A stretch of DNA of 64,000 nucleotides from Pogona vitticeps (lineage: Eukaryota; Chordata; Lepidosauria; Squamata; Agamidae): positions 59,429,447 through 59,493,446 of the forward strand of contig NC_135783.1 of the NCBI RefSeq assembly GCF_051106095.1. The letters are read 5' to 3'. Position 1 is the first letter of the stretch. Each line of letters begins with the position of its first letter. Made by a program: the position numbers and the translations under genes. Positions 1 through 12,010 of this stretch are shown here, piece by piece. Under the pieces are notes generated by a model. The model searched no databases. It was not told the origin of the DNA and saw only the letters and a list, made by a program, of their open reading frames with translations.

Positions 1-368
1 ATGCTTTGAATTGTGGTCCTGGAGGAGGCTCTTGAGAGTCCCCTGGACTGCAAGGAGAACAAACCTATCAGTTCTAAAGGAAATCAACCCTGAGTGCTCA
101 CTGGAAGGATAGATCCTGAAGTTGAGGCTCTAGTACTTTGACCATCTCATGAGAAGAGAAGACTCCCTGGAAAAGACGCTGATGTTGGGAAAATGTGAGG
201 GCAAGAGGAGAAGGGGATGACAGAGGATGAGACGGCTGGACAGTGTCATCAAAGCTGCCAACATGAATTTGACACAACTACAGGAGGCAGTGGAAGATAG
301 GAGGGCCTGGCGTGCTCTGGTCCATGGGGTCACGAAGAGTCGGACACGACTAACGACAAAATGACGAA
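1..368 (+). mobile_element. BovB 3' end, cut by the window edge
   Basis: Plus-strand match to the last part of the BovB frame, starting near the codons for ALNCGPGG and ending with GGTCACGAAGAGTCGGACAC and CGACTAACGAC. Several stops and frameshifts have accumulated, so this copy is older than the one at 59388-61770. Its 5' part lies outside the window. Confidence 0.9.
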
Positions 369-2163
369 ACGAAGGTGAGAGTAAGAAGAGAGCTATATAT
401 GGTGGGGATATTGATGATGCATGTAATCCTACCACAGACAGACCTTTGTACATTGTGCTTGGAACCATGTTTGGCTGAGTATGTTTACAGAGCTTTGGTG
501 ACTGGGAATCCTGGCAAGGCAGCAATCCTGATTATAGAAGCTATTAAATTACCTTCAGCCAAACATACTTCCAGGTTCCTCTTAAGAGCTTTGTGCTTAA
601 TGCCTAAAAGGTCTGATTGTCTCGCAAGTGTGGAGGACATGAAAGACTGCTTCTGTTTGCATCCCTGGCCCTCATCACAAATGGACTTCTCTATTCAAAG
701 TCTGTGCAGAGTGTCCTGTTCCCATCTCCATCACAAATATCATTCCCTACAGGCACGACAGCTCAGTAAGGTTTCTGTCTCACCAGTATCTGAAATAGGA
801 AAGCAGAAGGACAAGAGTTTAGAAGAGGGTCATTTGAGTGGTCACTTGCAGGTTCTGGAACTCCTTTCCAGGGAAGCCTCACTAGCCTCTTTTCTGATGC
901 CTTTCTGCCAGCAGACAAAGACACAGCCTTTGGTCCATACGTTGATTTGCAATTATGTGGCAGTTCTCTTTACCCATGTATTTTGTTCATGTTCTCATGT
1001 TTGTTTCTGTTTACTATATTGTTGTTTCTTTACATTTTGTTTTATATTACCACTCTTACTATATAGTCTACCATAGGGTGGAAAGATAAGGCACAAGTTT
1101 AACCCATAAATAGGCACATAAACATATGGAAGGCCGAGAAGCTATGGGTAGTTTTCAAAATGCTGTAGGTTTTAATCAAATATGGAAACTGGTGCAGAAT
1201 CAGTGTTTGAGCAAATGTCTGCAGATACTGGCAGAGAGTGAACGAACATGGATCAGCTTGGATCGCTGCATATTTTTGTGGCAGCATGTTGCCAAGGAAA
1301 TTATTGTAATTCTGAAATGTCATTGAATAGCATAGCAGAGAAGATCCCACAGGAAATATTTTCTTTGAAATTCAGTATTCTCAGTAGATGGCAAGAGTGG
1401 CAGCTTATTTCTTTATTTAAAATGGCTTTCATTATATAAAATTTGTCTTTCCTCCTGAAAGAAATAGCCTTCACCCAGGGAAATGAACAAAGGCACAGGG
1501 TTAACCGCTGCCCTTAATATCAAGAGAAAGAAATACAGTTTATGGCTCTAGCATGAGTTCAACTCTTCACGTCTTCATCACAGATCTTATTCATTTATTT
1601 TCTCTGTCGTCACCGATAGGATCTTCAAGTAAATTCCGTCACCACTACATACACATGGGAGACATTTTGAGAGATCCGTAAGAGAAGAGTATATGATAAG
1701 GACAGTACATCCAGCTTTCACATTTTATGGACAGCTTCATCTAGCATAAAATTGAACATCACCAAGCAAGACAGTAGATAATGCTATTTCTATTCAGGGC
1801 TTCCAAGGCTTCTAATAAAATGCCTAGAGCAAATGCCTTCTATTTTCAGATTAGTGATTTTCAAAGATAACAAAAATATGAATATGCATCGTTTCATCAC
1901 AAAATCAGGGGCACTTTTCACTGACACAGTGTTACTTGGCAAGTTAGTGCACAAAGTGCAGAATGGAATAGGAGCAGAAGGTTGAATTCTTGTCTGTTGC
2001 ATGCATGTGTGCAAATGAATGAAAGCAAGTAAGCCTGAGAGCTAGAGAAAACAGACAGCACAAGAGAGCTGTAATTAAACTTTAAATCAGGCAAGTGCCA
2101 ATTAAAATTGAATACTATAGTTAGCACATACAGAAAGGGCTAATTGTTCACATTTTGCTGTCT
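369..2163. other. Unassigned intergenic sequence
   Basis: No repeat or gene recognised. A 233-codon plus-strand frame (375-1076) begins in the BovB tail and ends in a Cys/Phe/Leu-rich stretch; it has no recognisable domain and I treat it as chance. Confidence 0.6.
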
Positions 2164-2363
2164 GAGGGAAACAACAATGGATGATGAATCTTAGTTCCAC
2201 ACTTATGAGTGGACAGAATCTTCCACTCCACCAGGGGGCAGTAGGCTAGTTTGGGAGGCTCAGGGCAGGCACGTGCAGCTCTAGCATCCAGGACTTCACC
2301 AGTCTTCTCTTCCCCTCCCTCACTTCTGCTGTCTGAAGCAGCTGCCTCACTTTGCCTCATAAT

Positions 2364-2472
2364 AGGGCTGGCTCCACTCAGAGATGAGGGGAAAAACCCC
2401 TCATATATATAGGCAAATATGAGGCATATTTGCCTGGGTTTTCCCCCCTCATCTCTGAGTAGAGCCAGCTCT
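2364..2472. repeat. Imperfect palindrome, about 109 bp
   Basis: AGGGCTGGCTCCACTCAGAG with ATGAGGGG pairs with CCCCTCATCTCTGAGTAGAG and CCAGC. A second inner stem is AGGCAAATATG (2411-2421) with CATATTTGCCT (2424-2434). No family recognised and no target duplication seen. Confidence 0.7.
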
Positions 2473-4254
2473 ACTTGCATATATAGAGGGCATATAATGA
2501 GATATAATTCAGGTGAGATTGTTACACTTTTTGTCGACTGTGACACATCAGGTGGAAGGCAATGGAGAAAATGACAAGACTGATTACTCTTCTAAAAATC
2601 TAAATGTCATGGACCATAGACCTAGGCTTTCAGAAACCCCATGTAGTGAAAACATGAGGAACAGAAATGCAGCTTCTCCCTTCCATTCCTGTTGTGCTCT
2701 AAGAAGGGAGAGTGACTTTCTCAATGGAGAGTATCATCTTGTCCATAGAAGATTTCCTCCATCCAAGAAAACCTACATGTGATTTCAAATTCAAAGTCAG
2801 ATGAAGAGTTTTCACAGATGGATAGTCACTCTCCCCATGCAAAATGAAAGTGAAATGGTAATATGGAGGAAGGGGCTGGCACACTCCCCCCCCCTCTGTT
2901 AGCTGTACCTGAGTCCGAAATGCCTCCATAGGATTAGGGTGAAGCATTCCTTCCAGATATTTTCTTGATGGGGGTAGTTTGGGTTGTGGCCGATATTGTG
3001 AGAAGTAGGTGGGGAGCCAGAATGCTAAATTAATTCCTCCAGTAGCTGTCACTGCTACCACCAAATGATTGTATTTTTCCTCACTCATGGTTCATGGACC
3101 AAGCAGAACATGGCCTTAAGCCACCATTTTACATCATGAGCTGCCTCTTGAGTTTTCCTAAGGAGTAGCTACCTAGTCTGTCTTAAGCTAGTGCTAAGGC
3201 AACTAAGCTACCTACCCTTTCCTTAAGGAATGGACAGTTCTCCAACTATGGTCCCACTCCTCTATTGTCCTCATTGCACTTGTTGTGAGCTACACTCAGA
3301 TACCAGTTTACTACAGCAGACGGGAGAAGAAGGTGACAAGAGTGCAACAGTCCACCTTCAGCTAGTTGGTCGATTTACAATTGACGTCTGATCACAGGTG
3401 GAGGAGATGGCAATTGCAGGCTAGACTGAGCAGGTGTTTCCACAGTTCAGTGTAACTATCACAGAAAGTATTCTAAATTTAGCCAGAAATCTTGCTTTTG
3501 TAAACATCTGCTCCTTAAGATTGCAGACGGAGTGATGCAGCTCTATATCTAATTCTGCAGTTCTCATTTGGGTTTTTTCTTGCATCAGCACTGGTTAGAA
3601 ACTTGTTAAGGGATCAGGTTTAACAGAAATCTGCAGAAGATTTTGCTTATAATTAATGGCTCTCTGTTTCAGGGATGAAATCATTTTGAACCAAAGGGTG
3701 ATTTTTCTCATCAAAGGCACTTGAAGAAAAACATTATTGTGATTGAAACATATAATGAAGTTATATTTTCAAGATGCAAAGCATGAACAGCTCTTCTGCC
3801 CACAATTCTTATTAGATTTATGACATTGACTCTCATGAGAGTTCAGAACACCCACAGATGTACAGATTTATGATTAAAAAGGACTGACAAATGGGAGCTG
3901 GTTGTGAAGAACTTATTTATTACATTTCCTCTCCTCATCATCATTCTGTGAAATTCAAGGTGTCCTGCTTGGGTTTAACATACCTAAACACTTTTAAGGG
4001 GAGGAAAGGCTTGTGTATGATAGCCCCTCTTTAACTATCCCCAACTTCCCTCTATTCAGCAAAGATTCCACTCACGTTCACCTGGATATGAACAAAACTC
4101 TCCATGTGATTAGGGCCCTCCCTCCTCTCAAGGCTCCTATCCCACTGAGAGATCTACCTCTGTACATATAGAAGCTAGCAGAACCATTATTCTTGCCATA
4201 CAATGCAGCAAGGTTGAAGACTGAGGGTGTTGAGTCAGCAGGAGGTGGGGATGG
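2473..4254. other. Unassigned intergenic sequence
   Basis: AT-rich; several short chance frames. I see no gene, splice-bounded exon or recognised repeat. Confidence 0.6.
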
Positions 4255-4356
4255 AAGCAGTATATACCCTGATCGGGCTTCATGCTTGAACAGGACTGCA
4301 TAGATATGGCTCCCAATACAATGTCTCCCAGTCAAGTACTAACCAAACCTAAATCA
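4255..4356 (-). repeat. Possible 5S-related SINE fragment
   Basis: CTCCCAGTCAAGTACTAACC followed by AAACCT resembles the reverse complement of the 5S rRNA box C region carried by some SINEs. Too short and diverged to be a 5S gene. Confidence 0.3.
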
Positions 4357-4418
4357 ATTTTGTTTCAACATGGTTGATATATTGTATGCTTGTTCAGACC
4401 CTACTGTGGGACCTCATA

Positions 4419-5028
4419 CAGTGGTGCCTCGCACAACGGGCGCCTCGTAGAGCGATGAATTCGCTCTACGAGGCCGTTTTTGCGATCGCAAATGCGATCG
4501 CAAAACGGTGCCCGTATAGGCGGGAAATCGCAGAACGAAGGTCGGTAAGCTGCTCGCTTACCGACCTTCGCTTTGTGACCCGAGAATCAGCTGTTCCGCG
4601 GCTTCAAAATGGCCACCGGAACAGCCGAAAGGGGCCGGGGTGCAGCGTTTTCGTGCCCTTGGTAAGCAAGGGGAGCGCGTGAAAACGCTGCCGGAAGCCC
4701 CGAAATGGCTGCGCTCAACCATTTCGGGGCTTCCGGCAGCGTTTTCGCGCGCTCCCCTTGCTTACCAAGGGTGCAAAAACACTGCGCCCCGGCCCCTTTC
4801 GGCTGTTCCGGTGGCCATTTTGGACCCGCCGGACAGCTGATGGCAGCCATTTTGGCACCCTCGTTGTGCGAGGGGAGGGTGCGAAAATGGCTGCCGGCCC
4901 CTGGGAAACATCGCACAGTGGTGAGTATTCTATGGCATTGGGATGCATTAAACGCTGTTTAATGCGTTCCAATGCCTTTTTGTGTTCCGTAGTGCGATGT
5001 TTCCCACAGCTGTGCGGGGCACCACTTG
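4419..5028. mobile_element. Tigger/pogo-like MITE 1, GC-rich and hairpin-rich
   Basis: The ends are inverted repeats (CAGTGGTGCCTCGCAC left; CAAGTGGTGCCCCGCAC right, read inward) with TA on both sides (4417-4418, 5029-5030), as for Tc1/mariner elements of the pogo/Tigger type. It has no transposase frame. The interior is CpG-dense in an AT-rich setting and made of hairpins: 4442-4472, a GCGATCGC-bearing pair near 4480-4506, 4540-4567, and a major one with 120-bp arms (4589-4708 and 4719-4838, about 92% complementary, 10-nt loop). AAAATGGC motifs occur at 4606, 4814(-), 4846(-) and 4884. All overlapping open frames are by-products of the palindrome. Confidence 0.85.
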
Positions 5029-5146
5029 TATATTAAACAAATATTTAAATAGAATTCGCTTGTGCTCAAAGACATTCTGTTGGTCTCCAGCAGGTTCCAA
5101 TGTAGACATTTTACTGCTTAAGGCAGAGTAGCAAATGGTGCCTAAA

Positions 5147-5178
5147 TCAAGTCAAGGAATATTCAAGTCAAGGAATAT
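5147..5178 (+). repeat. Perfect 16-bp tandem duplication
   Basis: TCAAGTCAAGGAATAT occurs twice head to tail. Confidence 0.95.
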
Positions 5179-5239
5179 TAACCCAAGTTGTTTTGGCACC
5201 TGAGCACATTTTTCCATAGTAGTTAATTACATCTCCCAA

Positions 5240-5436
5240 ATTAATTCTGACTTATGACAACTCTCTCTAGGGTTTTCCAGGTAGAGAGTATTCAGAAATG
5301 ATTTACCATTCCCTTCTTCTGGGGGTGATCTGGGAACATGTAGTTTGTCCAAGGCTACACAGGTTGTTTTTTTTTTTTCCTCTGCACTATGGGGAACTGA
5401 ACTCCCAACCCACTGAGCCAGCCAGCCAGCTTTTTA
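5240..5436 (+). mobile_element. SINE (AATTCTGACTTATG type)
   Basis: AATTCTGACTTATGACAACT, TCTAGGGTTTTCCAGGTAGA, ATTCCCTTCTTCTGGGGG, CCAAGGCTACACAGG and GAACTCCCAACCCACTGAGC. Same family as 42358, 12886 and 56620. Confidence 0.7.
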
Positions 5437-5924
5437 ATTTAATCTTCTAGCTGGAAGTAAAAGTACAATAATTGTCAAAATCCTATTGCAGAGTTATGCT
5501 CGCCACATCCCAAGCTGCTAGGCGGGCATTCTATAAGGCATTGAAGTGGTGACTCATTAATTATTGCCAATTTCCCAGTGAGTCATGCTATTGCCTTCCT
5601 GCCAGTGTAGCTACTCCACAGAGTTTTGGCCAAAGATAAACTGAATAAAAGAAAAAAATCTTATGCCTTTTCATGATATCCAAATTCTGAAGTGTAAGGT
5701 GGCTGACTCCTTCTGTCTAATGGTGAGGCTAGCCATCTAGCTTGGTGCTGTTTCTGTTAAAAAGCTAAATACTAATTACAAGCACATACTGCCAGATGTT
5801 CTCTGTTTTAATAAACAGAGAAGAGAAATAACTGGTGTGCAGAAATAAAAAATTAAGGACTATAAATAGTCCCTGTTTGACTACTTGAATTAAGAATGTA
5901 ATAAAACTTATCTGATAACAGCTC

Positions 5925-5965
5925 ATTTCAGCACTGTTCATAGAAAAAAATGGGTTAGCTTCAGT
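5925..5965 (+). repeat. 41-bp sequence repeated at 8481-8523 (copy 1)
   Basis: Starts ATTTCAGCACTGTTCATAG, then A7, then TGGGTTAGCTTCAGT. Matches copy 2 exactly apart from the A-run length. Confidence 0.95.
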
Positions 5966-7639
5966 CAGAAAGAAGCGTTTTGTGGATAACACCTGCCAGT
6001 GCTGGTGGTGGTTTGTTACCAAGTCAATATGCTGCAATAAAGAAGGGAGGGATTTGCCATTGACAGATTTAATTGTCCTAAAAGGGGACTGAGATATTTC
6101 TGAAATGTTCGGAAAGAACAAAAAGTGAAAAGTGAAGAATGTATCTTGGGGAAGAGGCTTTTCATTTAGGATTTTGTTCTACAAGCTTTTGTTTGGGGAA
6201 TAAGAAATGGATGGCACAATGACTTCTGCAAGACAGAGACACTGGAGAAGCAGGCTTCCAGTTGCCTTGCCAATCCGAATAGGTTGTTAACCAGAAGCTT
6301 TTTTTAGCTTAGACTGTGCCTTAATCAACTGCCTTTCCCAAACACATGCAGCGCCACTCCTGTTCCTAGACAGAATGAGGCAGCTGTTTCACGTGGCTGT
6401 TGCTGGGATGGAAATGCTGGAAGGTGAAAAAGAACTGCAGAGTATTAGACCCGAAGCTGTGTGTGCCAGATAGCCTGTCCTTTATGCTCTGACCAGTTAG
6501 CCTGTTCCTTTCTGGGGAAATGGAAGATATTGTTCCATCACTATTGTTCAGCTTTGTATAAAAACAAGAGATAGTGAAAATAGCAGAAAAGCAGATTTGG
6601 GCCATCCTGACTCCTGTACTCCCCAGACATTCCTCCTGATTAACATAACCACCGGGTACACAAGCAAGGCTAGTTTTGTGTCCCCACCACCATTCACTCT
6701 GTGCTGACCTTTCATGATGTAAGCTGGAAATCAGCAGGAAAAAGAGATTTCCCAACGTGTCTTGGAAGTTTAATCTTGTGCTAGCAATCTGTTTTCAACC
6801 TCTGTTTGCCATGACTGGTGAGGCTACAAGTGAGCATGTGCATGATTTTCTTATGGCCACACAGAGGCCCAAATGTATTAGGTCCTTCGGGTGAGTTGAT
6901 TTTCCATGGAGCTGCTTTTTACAGCCTGAATCCTTCATTTCAAGCAGTCTAGCTTCTATTGAAGATTTAATGGCCAAATGCGATGGCCCTAAGAAAGCTG
7001 ATTGAAGTTTCCTTCCAGGGTTGCAAAATGTGGTCTTCCTTGCCCATTGAAGTCCTGGCAGTCCCTTGACCTCATGTTGTTACTGAGAATGTTTTATTCT
7101 TTGTATTTACTCCTAGCCCACTTCCTACTTCTCAGTTTGGCCACACTTTCTAACAAAGTTGTATCCAAGAAGCAGAACCTCTTTTGAGGATAGGATTCTG
7201 CCCCTTGGAGAGCTCATGTAAAATTCAGGCTAAAACCTAACCCAGATTCACTTTCCCGTGATATCAGAGCCATCAGTAGAGATGGGATTTTCTGATTTCT
7301 TGGACTACAAATCCCATAATTGTTTATTCTGGTAATTATATCTGACACACAGATCCCATACAGGCAGGTAAAAATGCTTTACCTGAAAGAAAGGCTCCAG
7401 CTGGAGGCCTTGAGCTTGAACTAGGATTAGTTCTGATCAGGTTTTTTGTTCCTGGCCCCATGCTAGTTGGGAGGTTTCTTTCTGAACAATAAGAAATGCA
7501 GAGCTAAGCCTAGCTCCATCACAAAGTCTTCCAGACGAGACCTTTCTCCCAAGTAAGCCACAATTAGGTATCTATAAGGTGTCCATCACATAGAACTCAC
7601 AGAATGGAGAATTATAAGGTTTGTAGTCGTAGTAGTAGT

Positions 7640-7640
<1 letters not shown>

Positions 7641-7723
<83 letters not shown>
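7641..7723 (+). repeat. (ATC)n microsatellite
   Basis: About 27 perfect triplets, preceded by a GTA/GTC run. An 86-codon His-rich open frame here is an artefact. Confidence 0.98.
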
Positions 7724-8480
7724 ATCTTTAGCCACCAGCCTCCTACTGAGGGAAGAACTACAGCTGAGTACATATTTTGTATACAGACAGTCGTCAGTTC
7801 AGTTCTGGGTAAAGTTGGGAAGGACCTGAAATCTTTCACACGTGCTGCCTGCCATCATCCATAGCACTGGTATGGCTCAGTATGAAACACATCTCTTGCA
7901 TTCCAGAAACATGATCTGAGACAGGAAGAAAGAGCAGCATCACTATGACTGAAATTAAGGTGTTTGTGCAAGATTTGTCATTTTAGCAGCAAACTGTTAT
8001 TCTACGCCAGATTTTGTGAGTGAACACATTATTTGTTGGACTATCTTCAAAGAGGCAACTGTAGCCCTTCCCAGATGGAACACTTGTTGTTCCAAATATA
8101 CCTGATACAGATATTTTTTCTGCTATCCGTTTGACATAGGTTCGTTGTTGTTGTTCAAACACTGACAAAATCTGTGATGTTGCAAGCCTTTTTGTGTTTT
8201 GCCAAATGTATTGTGTGGACATTTGTCTCTGTTTGTTCTATTTGTTGGGGGAGGTAGAGTGCTATGGGAAGAATTATTTTTAAAAAACATATATTTTAGG
8301 GCTGTAATAGTCCTGTATCAGTTTTGATAGAAGATTGTACTAATGAAGTTATTACAATAACAGGATTTTAAAAAAATGAAACAAAACCAAGGATTCTTCT
8401 GGGGACATAGAAGATCCTAAAAATTTAAAAGTGCTATACAGGAATAGACTAGCGTTCAAGTTCCTGTTCAAATAAATTGA

Positions 8481-8523
8481 ATTTCAGCACTGTTCATAGA
8501 AAAAAAAATGGGTTAGCTTCAGT
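8481..8523 (+). repeat. Copy 2 of the 41-bp sequence
   Basis: Same as 5925-5965 with A9 instead of A7. Same direction, 2.5 kb away. Flanks differ. Confidence 0.95.
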
Positions 8524-9639
8524 TGTTCATTTATATTCATTTTTATTACTACTACTTTCTGAACAGCAAAACCACTACATCCAATATATTAGAACTAGTT
8601 GAATTGTGATAAAGGACAAGTTCTTAAAAATAATTCATGACAGATAGAGCAACAGGTATTAATTTCTTCTTTGCAATAATGAAGGTAGAAGTGTATTACC
8701 CTGTGTCTGTAAACTAACAAGAAATAACAACCCACTCATTTTGGAGTTAACTGTAACTGTTAGTTATTTCTATGATTCATTCAATGGTAGATGAGAAATA
8801 TCACATAGTTGAAGTTGTGCCTTATGCTGCCTCACATGCTGCTGCCTCATATGCCATGGTACATGTGAAGGAGATGATGATAATCTGGAGAGGGAAGATT
8901 ATGCAGCGTTCTCATTTTAAAAATGTAACCAAATGTAGCTAATTTAGTTATCTCTGAGAAACAAGAAAGTAATTTTTAATTCCCAAGAAATGAAAACTGA
9001 CTACTTTGGGGGACTTTGCACTACAATGGAAATACAATACTTTTTCAAAGAGACTTTCTGAATTTTGAGTCTTTTATATAAAGGTCCATCATAGATTTCC
9101 CAGGGTACATTTCTTGTATCGCAAATCAAATATTACAGAATTATATTCACACTGTTTTTGAGCATCGGTCAAAAAGCTGGCTGTTGCACATGCAGCTGAA
9201 ATTTATGTTGCATGCCAAGATGCAGGTGTTAATACACAATAGCTCCTTGGGATGAAAAATAATCAGTTCATCCTTTGACTTGTATGAAACAGCTCTGGAG
9301 AAGCATCCCAATCTCCTGCTGTTGATGGGAAAATGGATGTAAAATGATAATGAAGTCATGTGTTTGAATGCTTCACCAACCTGAAATGTGAACTTAATCA
9401 GGTTCTATTTTACCGAAGTGATTGGCACCAAATCTTTTAGTCACAGCACAGATCGTGGAGTCCATCTGTAGGAGAGGTTGGGGGAAATCTTTTCATGCCA
9501 GATTCTGAATTGTCACATGACTACTAGTCATATAATAGTCATGTATGTTCAAAATATCTGTATACTTATCTTTGGTATGTACAAAGCCCTGCTTTTCAGT
9601 GTTTGGTGTTAAGAAGTACTAAAAGCAAAGCAAAAAAAC

Positions 9640-9868
9640 AAAGTGTGCTGCTTATATACTGCCCCATAGCGCTTAAAACACTCTCTGGCTGGTTAATTAT
9701 GCAGGCTACACATTGCTCACACCCCAGTGAGCTGGGTACTCATTTTATGGACGTCAGAAGGATAGAAGGCTGAGTCAGCCTTGAGCCAGCTACCTGGAAT
9801 TGAACCCGGGGTCATGAGCACAGTTTTGGCTGCAGTACAGCAGTTTAACCACTGCGCCATGAGCAGTA
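9640..9868 (+). repeat. Dispersed squamate repeat (GAGCTGGGTACTCATTTTA type)
   Basis: AATTATGCAGGCTACACATT, GAGCTGGGTACTCATTTTAT, GAAGGCTGAGTCAGCCTTGA, GGGGTCATGAGCACAG and ACCACTGCGCCATGAG. A frequent squamate element, probably SINE-like; family not assigned. Confidence 0.6.
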
Positions 9869-10047
9869 GATATCAACTTAAAGTGTCTCCTTCCTTTATG
9901 GAAAAAACAGACCATATTGCCCCTCAAAAATTGGAACTGGAAGGGCAGACAAACTAACTGAAACTTACTAAACAGGGGCAGACAGACTAACAAATTTAGC
10001 AAAGCTGTTAGTTAAACACTGAACGCTCAGCTATATTCTCAATATTT

Positions 10048-10255
10048 TAACTGAGAACATAAGAAGAGCTGTGCTAGGTCTGATCAAATGTCTCTCTAAT
10101 CCAGCTTCCCGTCTCCCACAGACATCTGTGGAAAGCTCAAGAGTAGGACATCAGGGCAATATCCCCTCTCCCATTCTTGTCTCCCAGCAGGTGACTTTTA
10201 GGAGTGATTTTTGCTGCTTCTGATCCTAGATGTAATCAACAGCCACCATGACAAG
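10048..10255 (+). repeat. Dispersed repeat (AACATAAGAAGAGC type)
   Basis: AACATAAGAAGAGCTGTGCT, then CTAATCCAGCTTCCC. The best-known form reads AAGAGCCCTGCTGGATCAGG. Other copies at 25545 and 43425. Confidence 0.6.
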
Positions 10256-11019
10256 CGACCCGGCCACCCCTAACTGCTCTTCAGGAGAGCTGTCCTGCAC
10301 ATAGGAACACAGATGTCCTGCTGCTCCACAACTACATGGGTGCTACTGGACTCTCTCCAGCTACAGGAACAGTGTTGGTGGCAAGACCTCTCAGCACCCA
10401 TGGAAAGAGAGAGAAAGGAAAAAAGTTGTACGACAGCCAGCAGACCCACACAGCCCCAATCAGTAGCTGAAAACAGCCCCTTTTGCCCAAAGAGAAAGAG
10501 AAAACCAAAAGGGTTGGGTCTGCCTTGCTGCAGTGAAGATTCATATGCACCCCCACATAAGAGGACAAAGAGGAGGACATGGAAGCAGCAGCCACTTGTC
10601 TCACACACACTCTGCCAAGGACTGGCTCTCCAGAGTCAACTCTTGCTTCAAACAATGCCTGCTTGCAGGAGAGAGACATTTCCTGTAGATTCTTTTGTCT
10701 GGGAACCCCTCAGAAGACAGAAAAGTAGGCAAACAGAAAGTGAAGGGACAGTACTCAAAATAGGGGGGACAGGGTGGCACCTCCTTCTTGCCACAGGTGT
10801 CAGGAGACCTTGGACCACCTCTAACCCAATGGGGGACTCCATTTCACTAAACCCGTTTAATGCTAGCTGTTGCTAGTAATCAAATTGTACAGATTAAATA
10901 TGTACTCTGTGAAGAGGTACTTCCTTTTGTTTGTCCTGAATTTGCCATAATCCAGCTTGATTGGATGACCCTGGGCTGTGGCATTAGCAGAGAGGGAGAG
11001 AAAGTGCCCTTCAGTTTCC
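10256..11019. other. Unassigned, less AT-rich segment with overlapping open frames
   Basis: A 187-codon plus-strand frame (10313-10876, rich in Lys, Arg, Ser) overlaps minus frames of 112-115 codons. No domain or repeat recognised. Base composition rather than coding is the likely reason. Confidence 0.5.
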
Positions 11020-12010
11020 TTTTTCCTTTTATATAGCCCTGTCATACCCCATGCCACTTGCTTCTTTCCTATAGAGCCTCACAAGGTTGCAACTTTCCTT
11101 CATAGCAGAGTTGCTCCATCAACTTTCTCATTTGGTTGTCATCTTCTGTATCTTTCTCCAGCTCAGCAATTGCCCTGAGGCATGGCAAGCAGGACTGTAT
11201 GCAGTATTCCAAATGCGGCCATGCCATAGCTTTTGTATAAAGCGATTCCTCATATTGATAGTTTCACCTGCAGTCCTAATTGGCCAAGATGACCAGGGGT
11301 CAGATCAACTGACACCAAACCTGCTCAAGCTGCGCTGAATCCAAGCTCCTTCCAGCCTAGGGATGCTAGAAATTGCTTATACTTACCTTTACCCTTGTCT
11401 AACTTTGTGCTGGCATAAGGGCTGTGCACTGGGAGGGGGGAGAATTTGAACAAGTGCGGCTTAGAAGAAGGTTCTCCTGGCACAAGGACATGTCAGCAGA
11501 AGTGGCATCCACTCGCACAAGTGGGTTCTGCTCGTTCTTAATCTTCTATAACCAATGCACCATTGAGCTAGGCAGACACTATTAATGTTTTGTCCCTGTC
11601 CTAGCAATCCCTAATAGCATTTTCACAGCTGCCATGTATTAACTCAACATCTTAGGTGAGAAACAATCAAAAACCTTGTGTCACTTTAGCACGTTTTGCT
11701 TGGCAGAAGCTTTCATAGATTGTAACCATCAGCTACCCATCATGAGCCCTTTCCTGGTCAGTGACTGCCAGCTTAGACCCTATCAGCATATGTGTGAGGC
11801 TATGTAGTGTGAGGCTATGCTGAAATACACTTTATTTTTGATTCATCCAGATTGGAGAGATCCTTCCAGAGCTTTTCCTAAACTTTTTTGTTTTGTTTTG
11901 TTTTGGCCACCCTGAATCATTAGGCATCATCTGAAAATCTGGCCACCTCACTACTTATTAATTCCAGATCCTCAATAACCAAATTATTTATTTCATAGCC
12001 ACCTATTTTA
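11020..12010 (-). mobile_element. CR1-class LINE fragment, old
   Basis: Recognisable CR1-class blocks in the same order as the 37272 copy: ATGCAGTATTCCAAATGCGG, CCTTTCCTGGTCAGTGACTG, GCATCATCTGAAAATCTGGC and CAATAACCAAATTATTTATT. Strongly decayed, with gaps. A TTTTG run lies at 11884-11905. Confidence 0.65.

Larger units (their letters stand above)
5437..9639. other. Unassigned intergenic sequence
   Basis: Apart from the ATC array, the paired 41-bp copies and a palindromic-repeat scrap near 7290, nothing is recognised. Confidence 0.6.

Noticed and set aside
4322-4356. 5S rRNA gene
   Set aside because: Only a short diverged match to the box C region; best read as a SINE tail.
4374-4972. Cluster of 66-109 codon frames on both strands, many similar to each other
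   Set aside because: They are readings of the MITE palindrome, not genes.
7604-7864. His-rich protein frame
   Set aside because: ATC microsatellite read as protein.
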